Shown one piece after another: positions 38,824-49,761 of a stretch of DNA of 64,000 bases. Position 1 is the stretch's first letter; the number at the start of each line of letters is the position of its first letter. The translations under genes were made by a program, and so were the position numbers. This DNA is from Bacteroidota bacterium. Its GTDB lineage: Bacteria > Bacteroidota > Bacteroidia > B-17B0 > Aurantibacillaceae. The stretch lies in NCBI GenBank assembly GCA_030681615.1, contig JAUXSA010000089.1, positions 26,857 to 90,856 on the forward strand, in the 5' to 3' direction. Below the pieces are notes generated by a model. It was given only the letters and a program-made list of their open reading frames with translations. It searched no databases and had not been told where the DNA came from.

Positions 38824-40962
38824 ATGAAAAAATTATTACTTACAATAACCGTCCTTTACTTTTCTTTTTTATCATTTTCGCAATCGATAGAATTTGAAAA
38901 AGATAATTTTCCTGGTAAAAAAGATGAAATGAAAGCCGCACGAAAACTGTTAGATATTGGCACAGAATTTTATCTACAAGGCCGAAAAGAGTTTGATGAT
39001 TTTAAAAAATCATATATGTCAGAGCACCGTTACTGCCCTGTAAGCCATTACGATTATCAAAAAGCGGGTTACCAGAATTTCAGAGATGCTCTTTCGCCAT
39101 TATCAACAGCGCAGGCATTTAATCCAAACAATGCGCGTTTAAATTACATGTTGGGCTTTATTTCTTTTATTACAGATCCAACCACGCCACAAACATTAAA
39201 ATATTTTGAGACAGCTTATAAGTTAGATCCCCTGGCGGAACCCGACATGGCTTTTTGGTTAGCCTGGAGTTATCATTTAAATAGTCGTTGGGATGACGCC
39301 ATAAAATATTATCAGATCTATCTTCAAGCCGGTAAAAAAAACGCGATGGAAGCTGAAGATGTAAATAAAAAAATTGCAGAGTGCAACAGCGGTAAAAAAT
39401 TTAGCGCCAATCCTGAACGTGTTTTTGTAGATAACCTTGGTACTGCTATTAATAGTAGTTTCCCTGAATACGGTCCGTCGATATCGGCCGATGAAGAAAC
39501 GATCATCTTTACCGCAAGAAGGGATAACTCAACCGGTGCAAAGCGAGACGAAAATGATAACGGCTATTTTGAAGATGTTTATTCATCTGTAAAATTAAAT
39601 GGCAAATGGCAACCCTCAAAACAATTAAGTAAAAATGTAAATACAGAAAATCATGATGCTGCAGCCGGACTTTCTTCTGATGGAAGCAAACTTTATGTTT
39701 ATAGACATTCGGGCAAAGACGGTGGTGATCTTTACGAATCGGTTTTGTTTGGTGCCGACTGGGAAGAGCCGGTTCACATGAATAAATACATCAATACAAA
39801 ATATCACGAATCGAGTGTAAGTTTAAGTTTTGATGGCAAGCGTTTATATTTTGTGAGTGATAAAGAATCTGGTCTTGGTGACAGGGATATTTATTACAGC
39901 GATATGGATGTAAAAGGCGAATGGGGTGTTTCAAAAAACATTGGCCCAATAGTAAATACAAAATATGGTGATGAAGCCGTGTTCATGCACCCTGATGGTG
40001 TTACTTTATATTTCAGTAGTAAAGGACACAATACCATGGGTGGTTACGATATTTTTAAAACCACTTTGGTTAACGGCGTTTGGTCGGCTCCTGAAAATTT
40101 AGGTTATCCAATTAACGGACCCGATGATGATGTGTTTTTTGTGGTGAGTGGTAGCGGTAGCCGTGCCTATTTTGCTTCTTCAAAAACAGGCGGCTTTGGC
40201 GAAAAAGATCTTTACAAAATTACTTTCTTAGGCCCCGAAAAACATCCTTTGTTAAATACACAGGATCAATTAATGGCGATGGCAGCAAACCCGGTAAGCA
40301 ATTTAAAAGTTGAGAATGCGGTGGAAGTGGCCTCTGCAAAATTAACTATTTTAAAAGGTGTTGTTACAGATGCTAAAACCACACAACCGTTAGAGTCATC
40401 TATTGATTTGATAGATAACGATAAGAACATTGTGTTAGCTACCTTTAAATCAAACAGCAGCTCCGGAAAATATTTGGTAACATTGCCAAGCGGGAAAAAC
40501 TATGGCATCGCTGTAAAACGTGATGGCTATTTATTTCACTCTGAGAATTTTAATATTCCTGATAACGCCGCCTTCCAGGAATTTACAAAAGACGTTGCCT
40601 TAAAGAAGATCGAAATTGGAAGTACCATCGTATTACGTAATATTTTCTTTGATTTTGATAAAGCAACTATTCGTCCCGAATCTGCTAATGAGTTAGAGCG
40701 TTTAATTAAATTATTGAATGATAATCCAACGCTTAAGATCGAGTTAGGTAGCCATACAGATAGCAAAGGTTCTGATGACTATAATATGAAGTTAAGTGAT
40801 AGCCGTTCTAAATCGGTTGTTGATTATTTGATTGCCAAAGGCATCAACACATCGCGTTTAGTGGCAAAAGGTTATGGTGAAACAAAACCCATTGATACGA
40901 ACGAAACAGACGATGGCCGTCAGAATAACAGGAGAACAGAATTTAAGATCTTAGAGAAATAA
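38824..40962 (+). CDS. TPR-PD40-carboxypeptidase regulatory-OmpA protein (PorE-like architecture)
   Basis: TPR start; PD40 repeats (EETIIFTARRDNSTG, GKRLYFVSDKESGLGDRDIYYSDM); CRD LKGVVTDAKTTQPLESSIDLID; OmpA LKIELGSHTDSKGSDDYN. Start ATG 38824; the track start is 38794. Confidence 0.88.
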   Translation: MKKLLLTITVLYFSFLSFSQSIEFEKDNFPGKKDEMKAARKLLDIGTEFYLQGRKEFDDFKKSYMSEHRYCPVSHYDYQKAGYQNFRDALSPLSTAQAFNPNNARLNYMLGFISFITDPTTPQTLKYFETAYKLDPLAEPDMAFWLAWSYHLNSRWDDAIKYYQIYLQAGKKNAMEAEDVNKKIAECNSGKKFSANPERVFVDNLGTAINSSFPEYGPSISADEETIIFTARRDNSTGAKRDENDNGYFEDVYSSVKLNGKWQPSKQLSKNVNTENHDAAAGLSSDGSKLYVYRHSGKDGGDLYESVLFGADWEEPVHMNKYINTKYHESSVSLSFDGKRLYFVSDKESGLGDRDIYYSDMDVKGEWGVSKNIGPIVNTKYGDEAVFMHPDGVTLYFSSKGHNTMGGYDIFKTTLVNGVWSAPENLGYPINGPDDDVFFVVSGSGSRAYFASSKTGGFGEKDLYKITFLGPEKHPLLNTQDQLMAMAANPVSNLKVENAVEVASAKLTILKGVVTDAKTTQPLESSIDLIDNDKNIVLATFKSNSSSGKYLVTLPSGKNYGIAVKRDGYLFHSENFNIPDNAAFQEFTKDVALKKIEIGSTIVLRNIFFDFDKATIRPESANELERLIKLLNDNPTLKIELGSHTDSKGSDDYNMKLSDSRSKSVVDYLIAKGINTSRLVAKGYGETKPIDTNETDDGRQNNRRTEFKILEK

Positions 40963-40964
40963 TA

Positions 40965-41156
40965 ATGAAAGAGTTTGCAAAACTTACACTTTTCACGTTG
41001 ATCATTATAATCATCATCAGCGCGTATTTTGAATATTTCGTAAACAGGCCTATGAATATTTATATTCAATATGCGGCAACGGGTTTAGTAATTATTATTG
41101 CCGCTTTTTATTTAAACTACACCGTTAAAAAAATTATAAAATTATTAAATCCATAA
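40965..41156 (+). CDS. Small membrane protein
   Basis: 63 aa with two hydrophobic helices, 3-4 nt from its neighbours. Confidence 0.6.
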   Translation: MKEFAKLTLFTLIIIIIISAYFEYFVNRPMNIYIQYAATGLVIIIAAFYLNYTVKKIIKLLNP

Positions 41157-41159
41157 GGC

Positions 41160-42080
41160 ATGATATCACTTTATATTTTTCTTACTTTTTTATTAATAGC
41201 TCTTGCTATACTTTTTAGAACAAGAAAAAATTTTAATTTAAAAACGGAAGCGGGCAAATGGCTTGTTAAGCCAATACTGATTTTAGTTGTTGGTATTATT
41301 GTGAGTTTGGTAAACCCATTTAATTTAGAGCGCGTAGATGCGGGGCACATTGGCTTAAAAGTAAATTTAACCGGTGATGAGCGTGGTGTTTCTGATTACG
41401 TTTACAAAACAGGCTGGGTTGTTTTTAATTCGTGGACAGAAAAACTTTATGAATTTCCTACATTTCAACAGCACATTGACTACAATGTGCAAACCGTTAT
41501 AACAAAAGGAGGCTTTAGCGCCGACATCAGGCCATCGTTTAATTATGCGCTGGTATCAACAACTGTTGGTGATATGTTTCAAAATCTTCGTTTACCAATA
41601 AAAGAGGTAGAGCAAGGCTGGTTAAAAACAGCAATTGTTGGCTCTGTAAATGATGTGGCAAACAAATGGGCGGTTGACAGTATTTTTAATCACCGCGAGT
41701 TATTTGAATCATCTATAATTATAGAATGTAATAAGCGTATTTCGAAATGGTTTACAGTAAGTCAGCTAAGAACAAATATAACACCACCCCCTGCTCTTCA
41801 ATCAGCTATTGAGGCAAAAACAAAAGCATTGCAAGATGTTCAGGTTGCAGATAATCAAAAACAAGTTGCGGTAGCCGAAGCTCTTAGAAAAATTGCAATT
41901 GCCAGGGGCGATTCTGCACAAATGGTTATTGAAGCTTCGGGTGAAGCGGAAGCAATTAAAAGAAAACAGCTAACCTTAAGCAATATGTACATTGAATATT
42001 TAAAGATCCAGAAATGGGATGGCAAAAATCCAACTACAGTTTTAGGAAAAGAAGGAAGTACAATTATTTCGGTTAAATAA
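41160..42080 (+). CDS. SPFH/Band 7 (prohibitin-like) protein
   Basis: NPFNLERVDAGHIGLKVNL...; C-terminal EALRKIAIARGDSAQMVIEASGEAEAIKRKQ typical of SPFH proteins. Confidence 0.85.
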   Translation: MISLYIFLTFLLIALAILFRTRKNFNLKTEAGKWLVKPILILVVGIIVSLVNPFNLERVDAGHIGLKVNLTGDERGVSDYVYKTGWVVFNSWTEKLYEFPTFQQHIDYNVQTVITKGGFSADIRPSFNYALVSTTVGDMFQNLRLPIKEVEQGWLKTAIVGSVNDVANKWAVDSIFNHRELFESSIIIECNKRISKWFTVSQLRTNITPPPALQSAIEAKTKALQDVQVADNQKQVAVAEALRKIAIARGDSAQMVIEASGEAEAIKRKQLTLSNMYIEYLKIQKWDGKNPTTVLGKEGSTIISVK

Positions 42081-42914
42081 TTAAAGTGCCAAATGTTTTG
42101 ATCGCACTTCTTTGCCATAAAACAAAGTAGCCGCTTTATCAAAAGTTTCAGGTAGATCGGTCGTATAAAAACTAACGCTTTGCGACTTACTGCATTTTTT
42201 CTCCATCTCAGGATGGCGCTGTAAATAATCTTTAAGGCCTTGTGCAACAATTGTTCCTTGGGAAAGCAACTGAACATCGGCGGGTAAATATTTTTTTATT
42301 TTATCAATTATCAGGGGGTAATGTGTGCAACCTAAAATGATCGCGTCAATTTTCGGCTCTTGTTGCATTAAATTGGTAACATGCTTTTTAATGAAATAAT
42401 CTGCGCCTTCATTATTATACTCGTTGTTCTCTATTAATGGCACCCACATAGGGCAGGCTTCCTGGTACACTTTTAAGTTGGGAAAGAATTTTTCTATCTC
42501 TACTAAATAAGATCCAGAACTAACGGTTCCGGCAGTGCCTAAAACACCAACGTTTCCTGTTTTACTGTAATTACCAATAATTTCTGTTGTTGGTCTTATT
42601 ACCCCTAACACTCTTTTTGCCGGATCAATTTTTGGAAGATCTTTTTGTTGAATGGTTCTTAAAGCCTTTGCAGATGCTGTGTTACAGGCTAACACAACCA
42701 GTTCGCAACCCATTGCAAACAGATGATTAACACACTCTAATGTGTACTCATAAACAGTTTCAAAACTTCTTGAGCCGTAGGGCGCGCGGGCATTATCGCC
42801 TAAATATAAATAATCATATTGCGGCATTTCGCTTACAATTTCTTTTAAAACCGTTAAGCCGCCAAAACCGCTGTCAAAAACACCTATAGGTTTATATGAA
42901 GTTTTTTTATCCAT
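42081..42914 (-). CDS. murI: Glutamate racemase
   Basis: IGVFDSGFGGLTVLKEI, LVLACNTASAKAL, IILGCTHYPLI. Start MDKK at 42914. Confidence 0.95.
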   Translation of the reverse strand: MDKKTSYKPIGVFDSGFGGLTVLKEIVSEMPQYDYLYLGDNARAPYGSRSFETVYEYTLECVNHLFAMGCELVVLACNTASAKALRTIQQKDLPKIDPAKRVLGVIRPTTEIIGNYSKTGNVGVLGTAGTVSSGSYLVEIEKFFPNLKVYQEACPMWVPLIENNEYNNEGADYFIKKHVTNLMQQEPKIDAIILGCTHYPLIIDKIKKYLPADVQLLSQGTIVAQGLKDYLQRHPEMEKKCSKSQSVSFYTTDLPETFDKAATLFYGKEVRSKHLAL

Positions 42915-42922
42915 ACTCATCA

Positions 42923-42930
42923 CAAATCTA
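42923..42930 (-). promoter_or_regulatory. Candidate -7 promoter element for murI (TAGATTTG on the minus strand)
   Basis: Exact TAnnTTTG match 8 nt upstream of ATG 42914. Confidence 0.4.
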
Positions 42931-43158
42931 ATCAAAGATCAAACGCTTTATTTATGTTTTAAATTTATTTATGTTTCGTTTTCTCAAAAAAGGGCAAAAA
43001 ATATGCTTTTTAACAGAAAAAGGCTCGGTTTTGACTGAAAATTGACAAAAAATGCATAAAAACGACTGGATTTTAAACATTCATAATCTCACATATTACT
43101 TCTTTTTAAAACAAAAGGGGCAATAAATCCGTTATTTTTACGTTTTACTATTTGATTT

Positions 43159-43893
43159 ATTAAAAAGTGTCTCACATATTTATTATGCCTAACGGTTTTA
43201 AGTAATGTTGCGCAGCTAACAAAGCGTAATTTTCGTCAGCGCGAAATTGGGTTATTTGGAGGAGCCTCTTATTACATTGGTGATCTTAATCCGCGCGGAC
43301 ATTTTTTATTATCAAAACCGGCGGCGGGTATTTTTTTTAGATATACAACGCATTACCGTTATGCTTTTCGTTTTGGTTTTAATTATGGGAAAATAGCGGG
43401 CGACGACTCGCGAAGTAAAGACCTTGACCAATTAGAACGGAATGTAAATTTTACATCTTCTGTTTACGACCTTCATGCTATAGCAGAATTTAATTTTGTA
43501 GACTACAGGATCGGAAATGACAAACATTATTTTACCATGTTTATTTTTGCAGGCATAGGCGCGTTTCATTTTGATCCGAAATCTGGTGTTGGTCCAAACA
43601 GACCATCAGCAGCTAATTTACATGGTGGTGTTGTCATAAAAAGTTATCCAAGATACCAGGTAAACGTTCCTTATGGCCTTGGTTTAAAATGGCACCTTAC
43701 CAGCATTTTTGGATTGGGTATAGAATGGAGCCCGCGTAAATTATTTACAGATTATTTAGATAATGTTAGTTCGGAATATGCTGACGGCTATATGCAAGGC
43801 AATCCGCGCACTAAAGATTGGTATTTCTTTTATGGAATGACCTTAACAATGAGACTGCCAAATCCGAACAGACCGTGTTTCCAAAACAATTAA
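43159..43893 (+). CDS. DUF6089-like outer membrane beta-barrel protein; putative ATT start
   Basis: The frame is open from after TGA 43153-43155 through 43893: (M)KKCLTYLLCLTVLSNVAQLTKRNFRQREIGLFGGASYYIGDLNPRGHFLLSKPAAGIFFRYTTHYRYAFRFGFNYGKIAGDD... The track reports only 43537 onward. Confidence 0.75.
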   Translation: MKKCLTYLLCLTVLSNVAQLTKRNFRQREIGLFGGASYYIGDLNPRGHFLLSKPAAGIFFRYTTHYRYAFRFGFNYGKIAGDDSRSKDLDQLERNVNFTSSVYDLHAIAEFNFVDYRIGNDKHYFTMFIFAGIGAFHFDPKSGVGPNRPSAANLHGGVVIKSYPRYQVNVPYGLGLKWHLTSIFGLGIEWSPRKLFTDYLDNVSSEYADGYMQGNPRTKDWYFFYGMTLTMRLPNPNRPCFQNN

Positions 43894-43910
43894 GTTTAGA
43901 TAAAAACAAA

Positions 43911-43943
43911 AAAGCCGTTTCAATATTCTTGAAACGGCTTTTT
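43911..43943. terminator. Bidirectional rho-independent terminator
   Basis: 13-bp stem aaagccgtttcaa-tattc-ttgaaacggcttttt between convergent genes. Confidence 0.85.
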
Positions 43944-43957
43944 GATTTATAAAAAAA

Positions 43958-44725
43958 TTACGCTTTGTTTTGCGTGAAACTTGCGCCTAAATATTCGCGG
44001 TTCATGCGCGCAATATTTTCTAACGAAATACTTTTTGGGCATTCTGCTTCGCAAGCACCAGTGTTCGTGCAGTTACCAAATCCCTCTTCGTCCATTTGTT
44101 TTACCATATTCAAAACACGGTCTTGTTTTTCGATCTTACCTTGTGGTAATAAAGATAATTGAGAAACTTTTGCGCTTACAAACAACATGGCACTTGAATT
44201 TTTACAAGCTGCAACGCAGGCGCCGCAACCAATACAGGCCGCTGCATCAAAAGCAGTATCAGCATCATCTTTAGGGATTAAAATATTATTTGCGTCTTTT
44301 GCATTACCTGTGTTTACAGAAACGAAACCACCGGCAGACATAATTCTGTCAAACGAAGAACGATCAACTGCAAGATCTTTAATTACAGGGAAAGCGGCGC
44401 TTCTCCATGGCTCTACAACAATTGTATCACCATTTTTAAAACTACGCATGTGTAACTGGCAAGTTGTAATGCCATCTTTTGGTCCGTGTGGACGGCCATT
44501 GATGTACATACTGCACATACCACAAATACCTTCGCGGCAATCGTGGTCAAATGCAATTGGTTCTTTACCACTGCTGATCAGTTGCTCGTTAACCACATCA
44601 AACATTTCTAAAAAACTCATGTCAGGCGAAATGCCTTTTGCGTCATACGTTTCAAAACGTCCTTTAGTATCTTTATTTTTTTGTTTCCAAACCTTTAAGG
44701 TCAGATTCATATTTCCGTGACTCAT
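43958..44725 (-). CDS. sdhB: Succinate dehydrogenase/fumarate reductase iron-sulfur subunit
   Basis: [46 protein letters not shown]. Confidence 0.95.
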   Translation of the reverse strand: MSHGNMNLTLKVWKQKNKDTKGRFETYDAKGISPDMSFLEMFDVVNEQLISSGKEPIAFDHDCREGICGMCSMYINGRPHGPKDGITTCQLHMRSFKNGDTIVVEPWRSAAFPVIKDLAVDRSSFDRIMSAGGFVSVNTGNAKDANNILIPKDDADTAFDAAACIGCGACVAACKNSSAMLFVSAKVSQLSLLPQGKIEKQDRVLNMVKQMDEEGFGNCTNTGACEAECPKSISLENIARMNREYLGASFTQNKA

Positions 44726-44737
44726 AGTATACTGTGT

Positions 44738-46726
44738 TTATGCGTAATTACGTTGTGCTAATTTAATATTTTCGAATTTTAATTCTTCTTTGTGCAATTC
44801 AAAATTGCTTTCGCCTTTGTATTCCCAAGCGGCAACGTAAGCAAAATTGTCATCATCGCGTAAAGCTTCGCCTTCAGCGGTTTGGTATTCTTCGCGGAAG
44901 TGACCGCCACAACTTTCATTACGGTTCAATGCATCTTTACACATTAATTCTCCCAGCTCAATAAAATCTGCAACACGATGCGCTTTTTCTAATTCTGTAT
45001 TAAATTCATGTTGTTCTCCCGGCACACGAACATTGCTCCAGAAATCTTTTTTCAATTGTTGAATTTCTGTAATTGCTTCTGTTAAACCTTTTGCATTACG
45101 GGCCATACCACATTTTTCCCACATAATGCGGCCTAATGCTTTATGGAAATAATCTACAGATTTTGTTCCTTTAATAGAAAATAATTTATTTATGCGTTCC
45201 TGAACTTCAGCTTCTGCTTTTACAAAAGCTTCGTTATCGGTTGGAATTGCTTTGGTACGAATTTCTTCAGATAGATATTCGCCAATAGTGTAAGGAATTA
45301 CAAAATAACCATCGGCCAAACCTTGCATTAATGCAGAAGCCCCTAAACGGTTAGCGCCGTGATCTGAAAAGTTTGCTTCACCTAAAGCATACAATCCCGG
45401 AACCGTTGTCATTAAGTTATAATCAACCCAAAGGCCACCCATTGTATAGTGAACAGCAGGATAGATACGCATTGGCATTTCATAAGGATCTTCATCGGTA
45501 ATTTGTTTGTACATATCAAACAGGTTACCATATTTTTCTTTCACTACATCTTTTCCTAATGCGCGAATCGTTTCTTTAGTTGGATTATGTAGGTTTTTCT
45601 TGTTAGCTTCTATTTGTCCATAACGCATCATGTTGGCTTCAAAATCAAGATACACCGCCATTTTTGATGCTCCTACTCCGTAACCTGCATCGCAACGCTC
45701 TTTGGCTGCGCGGCTCGCAACGTCACGCGGCACTAAGTTACCAAATGCAGGATAACGTCTTTCCAAATAATAATCTCTTTCTTCCTCAGGAATATCTTTT
45801 GCTTTACGTTTATCGTCTTTTTGTTTTGGAACCCAAATCCTTCCATCATTACGCAATGATTCTGACATCAACGTTAACTTTGATTGGTGATCTCCTGAAA
45901 CAGGAATACAGGTTGGGTGAATTTGTGTGTAACAAGGGTTTCCGAAAAAAGCGCCTTTTTTATGTGCTTTCCATGCAGCTGTAACATTACAGCCCATGGC
46001 GTTTGTAGATAAATAAAATACGTTACCATATCCACCGGTACATAATAAAACCGCGTGGCCAAAATGGCGTTGAAGTTTTCCGGTAACTAAGTCGCGGGCA
46101 ATAATTCCGCGGGCTTTGCCATCAATAGTAACCACATCCATCATTTCGTGGCGTGCCATTAATGTAACAGCACCCATACCTACCTGGCGTTGTAACGCGC
46201 TATAAGCTCCTAATAATAATTGTTGTCCTGTTTGTCCGGCAGCGTAGAATGTACGTTGTACCTGGGTTCCACCAAATGAACGGTTACTTAACGTTCCGCC
46301 ATATTCACGGGCAAATGGCACACCTTGTGCCACACACTGATCAATAATATTTCCCGAAACCTCAGCTAAGCGATGAACGTTGGCTTCGCGGGCACGGTAA
46401 TCTCCACCTTTAATTGTATCGTAAAATAAACGGTAAACGCTGTCGCCATCGTTTTGATAATTTTTTGCGGCATTAACGCCACCCTGTGCTGCGATACTAT
46501 GGGCACGACGTGGCGAATCCTGGAAACAAAATACTTTTACTTTATATCCCATTTCGGCTAATGATGCTGCGGCTGAAGAGCCTGCAAGCCCTGAACCCAC
46601 AACAATAATTTCAAGGCTGCGTTTGTTGGCAGGGTTAACTAAGTGAACAGTAGAACGGTATTTTGTCCACTTATTCTCTAAGATACCTTCAGGAATTTTT
46701 GCATTTAATTTTGATGAAGAAGCCAT
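44738..46726 (-). CDS. sdhA: Succinate dehydrogenase/fumarate reductase flavoprotein subunit
   Basis: [66 protein letters not shown]. Confidence 0.96.
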   Translation of the reverse strand: MASSSKLNAKIPEGILENKWTKYRSTVHLVNPANKRSLEIIVVGSGLAGSSAAASLAEMGYKVKVFCFQDSPRRAHSIAAQGGVNAAKNYQNDGDSVYRLFYDTIKGGDYRAREANVHRLAEVSGNIIDQCVAQGVPFAREYGGTLSNRSFGGTQVQRTFYAAGQTGQQLLLGAYSALQRQVGMGAVTLMARHEMMDVVTIDGKARGIIARDLVTGKLQRHFGHAVLLCTGGYGNVFYLSTNAMGCNVTAAWKAHKKGAFFGNPCYTQIHPTCIPVSGDHQSKLTLMSESLRNDGRIWVPKQKDDKRKAKDIPEEERDYYLERRYPAFGNLVPRDVASRAAKERCDAGYGVGASKMAVYLDFEANMMRYGQIEANKKNLHNPTKETIRALGKDVVKEKYGNLFDMYKQITDEDPYEMPMRIYPAVHYTMGGLWVDYNLMTTVPGLYALGEANFSDHGANRLGASALMQGLADGYFVIPYTIGEYLSEEIRTKAIPTDNEAFVKAEAEVQERINKLFSIKGTKSVDYFHKALGRIMWEKCGMARNAKGLTEAITEIQQLKKDFWSNVRVPGEQHEFNTELEKAHRVADFIELGELMCKDALNRNESCGGHFREEYQTAEGEALRDDDNFAYVAAWEYKGESNFELHKEELKFENIKLAQRNYA

Positions 46727-46757
46727 AGTATTGTATTTACAATTTTTTAATTGACAA

Positions 46758-47426
46758 TTATTTTATTATTCCTAAGAACATAGTTATTGGCATTGCAGCA
46801 AATAAAGCGCAAACAATAATAGAGAACCAAATACCGGTTTTTTTAATTAGAGGAGTATACTTTTTGTGATTTAATCCTAAAGACTGAAACGCCGATTGGA
46901 AGCCGTGTAACAAGTGATACAACAAACTTATTACTCCAACCAAATAAATAACAACAAAATACCATTGAGCAAACACTTCTTTCATACCAGCAAATGTATT
47001 GTGCTCGGTGTGGTTAAACACCGCTATTTTTGTTGGTACCCAAAAGTTACTTAAATGCACGACTAAGAATAATAAAAGTAAAGATCCTAAAATGCCCATA
47101 GAGCGGGAATACCAGCTGCTGTTAGCGCCGCCGTTAACTACTTCGTAAGGTGTTGGGCGGGCTTTGCGATTCTCCATAGTTAAAAGCAACGCCTGGAAAA
47201 TGTGCAATAGCAAGCCTGCAAATAAACCAATTTCCAATATTCTTATAACAGGGTTGTGTGCCATAAAATCAGCACCCGCATTATAGCTTACGCCACCGTC
47301 GTTAAAGAAAATAAAGCTGTTTAAAGTTACGTGTATTACTAAAAATGAAACAAGGAATAAGCCGGTTAGTCCCATTAAAAATTTTTTCCCGATCGAGGAA
47401 GATAAAAATCCTGTTTTTTTACTCAT
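46758..47426 (-). CDS. sdhC: Succinate dehydrogenase cytochrome b subunit
   Basis: [28 protein letters not shown]; five TM; operon position. Start MSKK at 47426. Confidence 0.92.
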   Translation of the reverse strand: MSKKTGFLSSSIGKKFLMGLTGLFLVSFLVIHVTLNSFIFFNDGGVSYNAGADFMAHNPVIRILEIGLFAGLLLHIFQALLLTMENRKARPTPYEVVNGGANSSWYSRSMGILGSLLLLFLVVHLSNFWVPTKIAVFNHTEHNTFAGMKEVFAQWYFVVIYLVGVISLLYHLLHGFQSAFQSLGLNHKKYTPLIKKTGIWFSIIVCALFAAMPITMFLGIIK

Positions 47427-47605
47427 AATGGTATAAAATAAATACTTGAAATTGTGCGTCAAAGGTATTAAGCAAAACACTCACAATCAAGTTTTAAAGT
47501 AAATGTTTTCAACTTTTATAAAACCAAGGTTGACCCCAAGTCGCTCATTAGTAGTGTTAAGGCGAAAAACCCTTATTTAGAAACGTTTTAAATATCTGTT
47601 TACTC

Positions 47606-49723
47606 TTATACTCGAAAGCCCAGCACGGTAACATCATCAACCTGGCCCAGTTTTCCTTTCCAGCCCGTAAAGTTGTCTTTTACCACATTAAACTGTTTAT
47701 CGGTGGGTAATTCTGCAATATCTATGAAAAGTTTTTGCATGTTCTTTTTCATCATTTTTTTCCCTCTTTCGCCGCCAAACTGATCGGCATAACCATCGGT
47801 TCCCATGTAGATCATGTCATTCTTCTCAACCTTAACTATTTGCTGTGTGAATTTATAATTGCTTTCGAATGCCATTTTCCCTAGCCCCATTTTATCGGGT
47901 TTTAGTTCTATCAGTATTTTATTTCTTACAATATAAATAGATGTGTTTGCTGCACCAAAATGCAATTCCATTTTTGAAGGATAAAAAACACAAATAGCAA
48001 GGTCCATGCCATCCGATGCTGTTTTTTGTGATATGTTCTGCTTTAAAGAAAAATAGAGTTCTGTATTTAATTCCTGCAAAATTTGAGAGGGCTGGTTTAG
48101 TTTTTTTTCGCGCACCACTTTATTTAAAAGATTATTAGCTACCATGCTCATGATTGCCCCTGGTACTCCATGGCCCGTACAGTCAACAACAGAAACAACA
48201 ACAGAATCATCTGCTTTTTCAATAAAATAAAAATCACCGCTTACAATATCTTTAGGTTCAAAATATATAAAAAAAGCCGGCAAGGCTTGCTTAAATTCTT
48301 CTTCGGCTGGTAATAAAATTTGCTGTAGACGTTGTGCGTAATTAATACTATCAATAATATCTTTATTTTTTTCTTCGATAATAGAGCTTTGCTCTTCTAC
48401 TTTTTTATTTTTAATGTTTAATTCCGAATTAATAAGTTTGTTTACTCTTAAGCTTTTTAAAATAAAAAACACAAACACAGCTATTAACAGAACAATAACA
48501 ACAAGGCCATAATTAAAAAAACGTTGTCGTTTTATTTCGAGATCTTTTATTGCCTGATTCTTTTGAAGTAACTCAAGATCTTTTTTTCGGTTTTGGTTCG
48601 AGATATCGTTCTCCATTTTTGAGATCTTTTCTGAGAGGTCTGTAGAAAAAATGGAATCGTTAAGTCTATATTTTTCTTCGTACAACTCAAGGGCCTCTTT
48701 AAAATTACCGCCCGATTTAAGAAAATCTACTTTTAAATTTAATAGTGCTAACCTGGTTTTTGTATCCTTGTTTTTTGATAAATTTTGCACTGCTAAATTA
48801 TAATATTTGTCTGCAAGAAATTCCTTACCCCATTGTTTATAAAGCAGGGCAAGGCTTTCATACATAGATGCCAAAACAGATTGGTTGCCGATCTCTGATT
48901 CAAATTCAAACCTTTTTAAATAATATTGTTCGGCCTTTGGATAGTTTTTTTCGTGAAAATAGATCCCGGCAATAATTTCGTATAAATTAAACGCTCCACT
49001 ATTTTTAGAACCATTAAGCTCAATTATCTTTTGAGTGTGTATTCCAAGGATTTTAGCCTCTTCGTATTTACCAAATTCTTTTAGTGCGGTACATGTATTA
49101 ACATTATTTTTAATTATGCCCGCTGTATCTTTTAAAATTTGATACAGAGAATCGCAGCTTTTATAATAATCCAAGGCGCGTTTAGGGTTTTTTAAATTCC
49201 GGTACACAATTCCAATATTCATATAAATTGTGGCATACCTCCCCTTATCTTTTTCTTTATCTAAGGGCTCTATTGCTTTGTAATAATATTCTAGTGATTT
49301 AATAAAGTTGTTCCTGTTCTTTTCTAAAATACCAAGGCCGTTATATGCTAAAGAAATACCGCGTTTGTCATTTATTTTTTGATACAGTTTTAATCCTGCC
49401 TTTTGGTACTTCTCGCAAGAATCATATTCTTTAATGTTTTTATAGGTAGTGCCAATTACACACAACATGCCAGCATAAATTTTTTCCGTCCGCTTATCAC
49501 TTGGTTTAATGCTGAGTGCTTTGTCTTTAAACTCTAAAATAAGTTTTTCGTTCTTACCGTTAAGAGCCCTAAAATAGTCTTCGTAAAGCTTAAGCTTTAC
49601 ACTGTCTTCTTTTTCCTGCGAAATGTTTTGAAACATCTGCGCTGTAATTTCGTTTTGTGAATAAGTATTAAACGAAAAAAGGAGAAAAATTACAGCGTAA
49701 AAAGTAACTCTAAAAGATCGAAT
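47606..49723 (-). CDS. TPR-SpoIIE/PP2C serine phosphatase; putative ATT start adds a signal peptide
   Basis: DIIDSINYAQRLQQILLPAEEEF...EPKDIVSGDFYFIEK...VDCTGHGVPGAIMSMVANNLL. In-frame upstream: (M)RSFRVTFYAVIFLLFSFNTYSQNEITAQMFQNISQ. The track start is 49636. Confidence 0.85.
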   Translation of the reverse strand: MRSFRVTFYAVIFLLFSFNTYSQNEITAQMFQNISQEKEDSVKLKLYEDYFRALNGKNEKLILEFKDKALSIKPSDKRTEKIYAGMLCVIGTTYKNIKEYDSCEKYQKAGLKLYQKINDKRGISLAYNGLGILEKNRNNFIKSLEYYYKAIEPLDKEKDKGRYATIYMNIGIVYRNLKNPKRALDYYKSCDSLYQILKDTAGIIKNNVNTCTALKEFGKYEEAKILGIHTQKIIELNGSKNSGAFNLYEIIAGIYFHEKNYPKAEQYYLKRFEFESEIGNQSVLASMYESLALLYKQWGKEFLADKYYNLAVQNLSKNKDTKTRLALLNLKVDFLKSGGNFKEALELYEEKYRLNDSIFSTDLSEKISKMENDISNQNRKKDLELLQKNQAIKDLEIKRQRFFNYGLVVIVLLIAVFVFFILKSLRVNKLINSELNIKNKKVEEQSSIIEEKNKDIIDSINYAQRLQQILLPAEEEFKQALPAFFIYFEPKDIVSGDFYFIEKADDSVVVSVVDCTGHGVPGAIMSMVANNLLNKVVREKKLNQPSQILQELNTELYFSLKQNISQKTASDGMDLAICVFYPSKMELHFGAANTSIYIVRNKILIELKPDKMGLGKMAFESNYKFTQQIVKVEKNDMIYMGTDGYADQFGGERGKKMMKKNMQKLFIDIAELPTDKQFNVVKDNFTGWKGKLGQVDDVTVLGFRV

Positions 49724-49761
49724 ATTTATATAGTAAATAATAGTTGTTAAAGTTACTAAAA

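Noticed and set aside
44187-44720. 177-aa plus-strand ORF opposite sdhB
   Set aside because: Antisense shadow ORF over the conserved iron-sulfur subunit.
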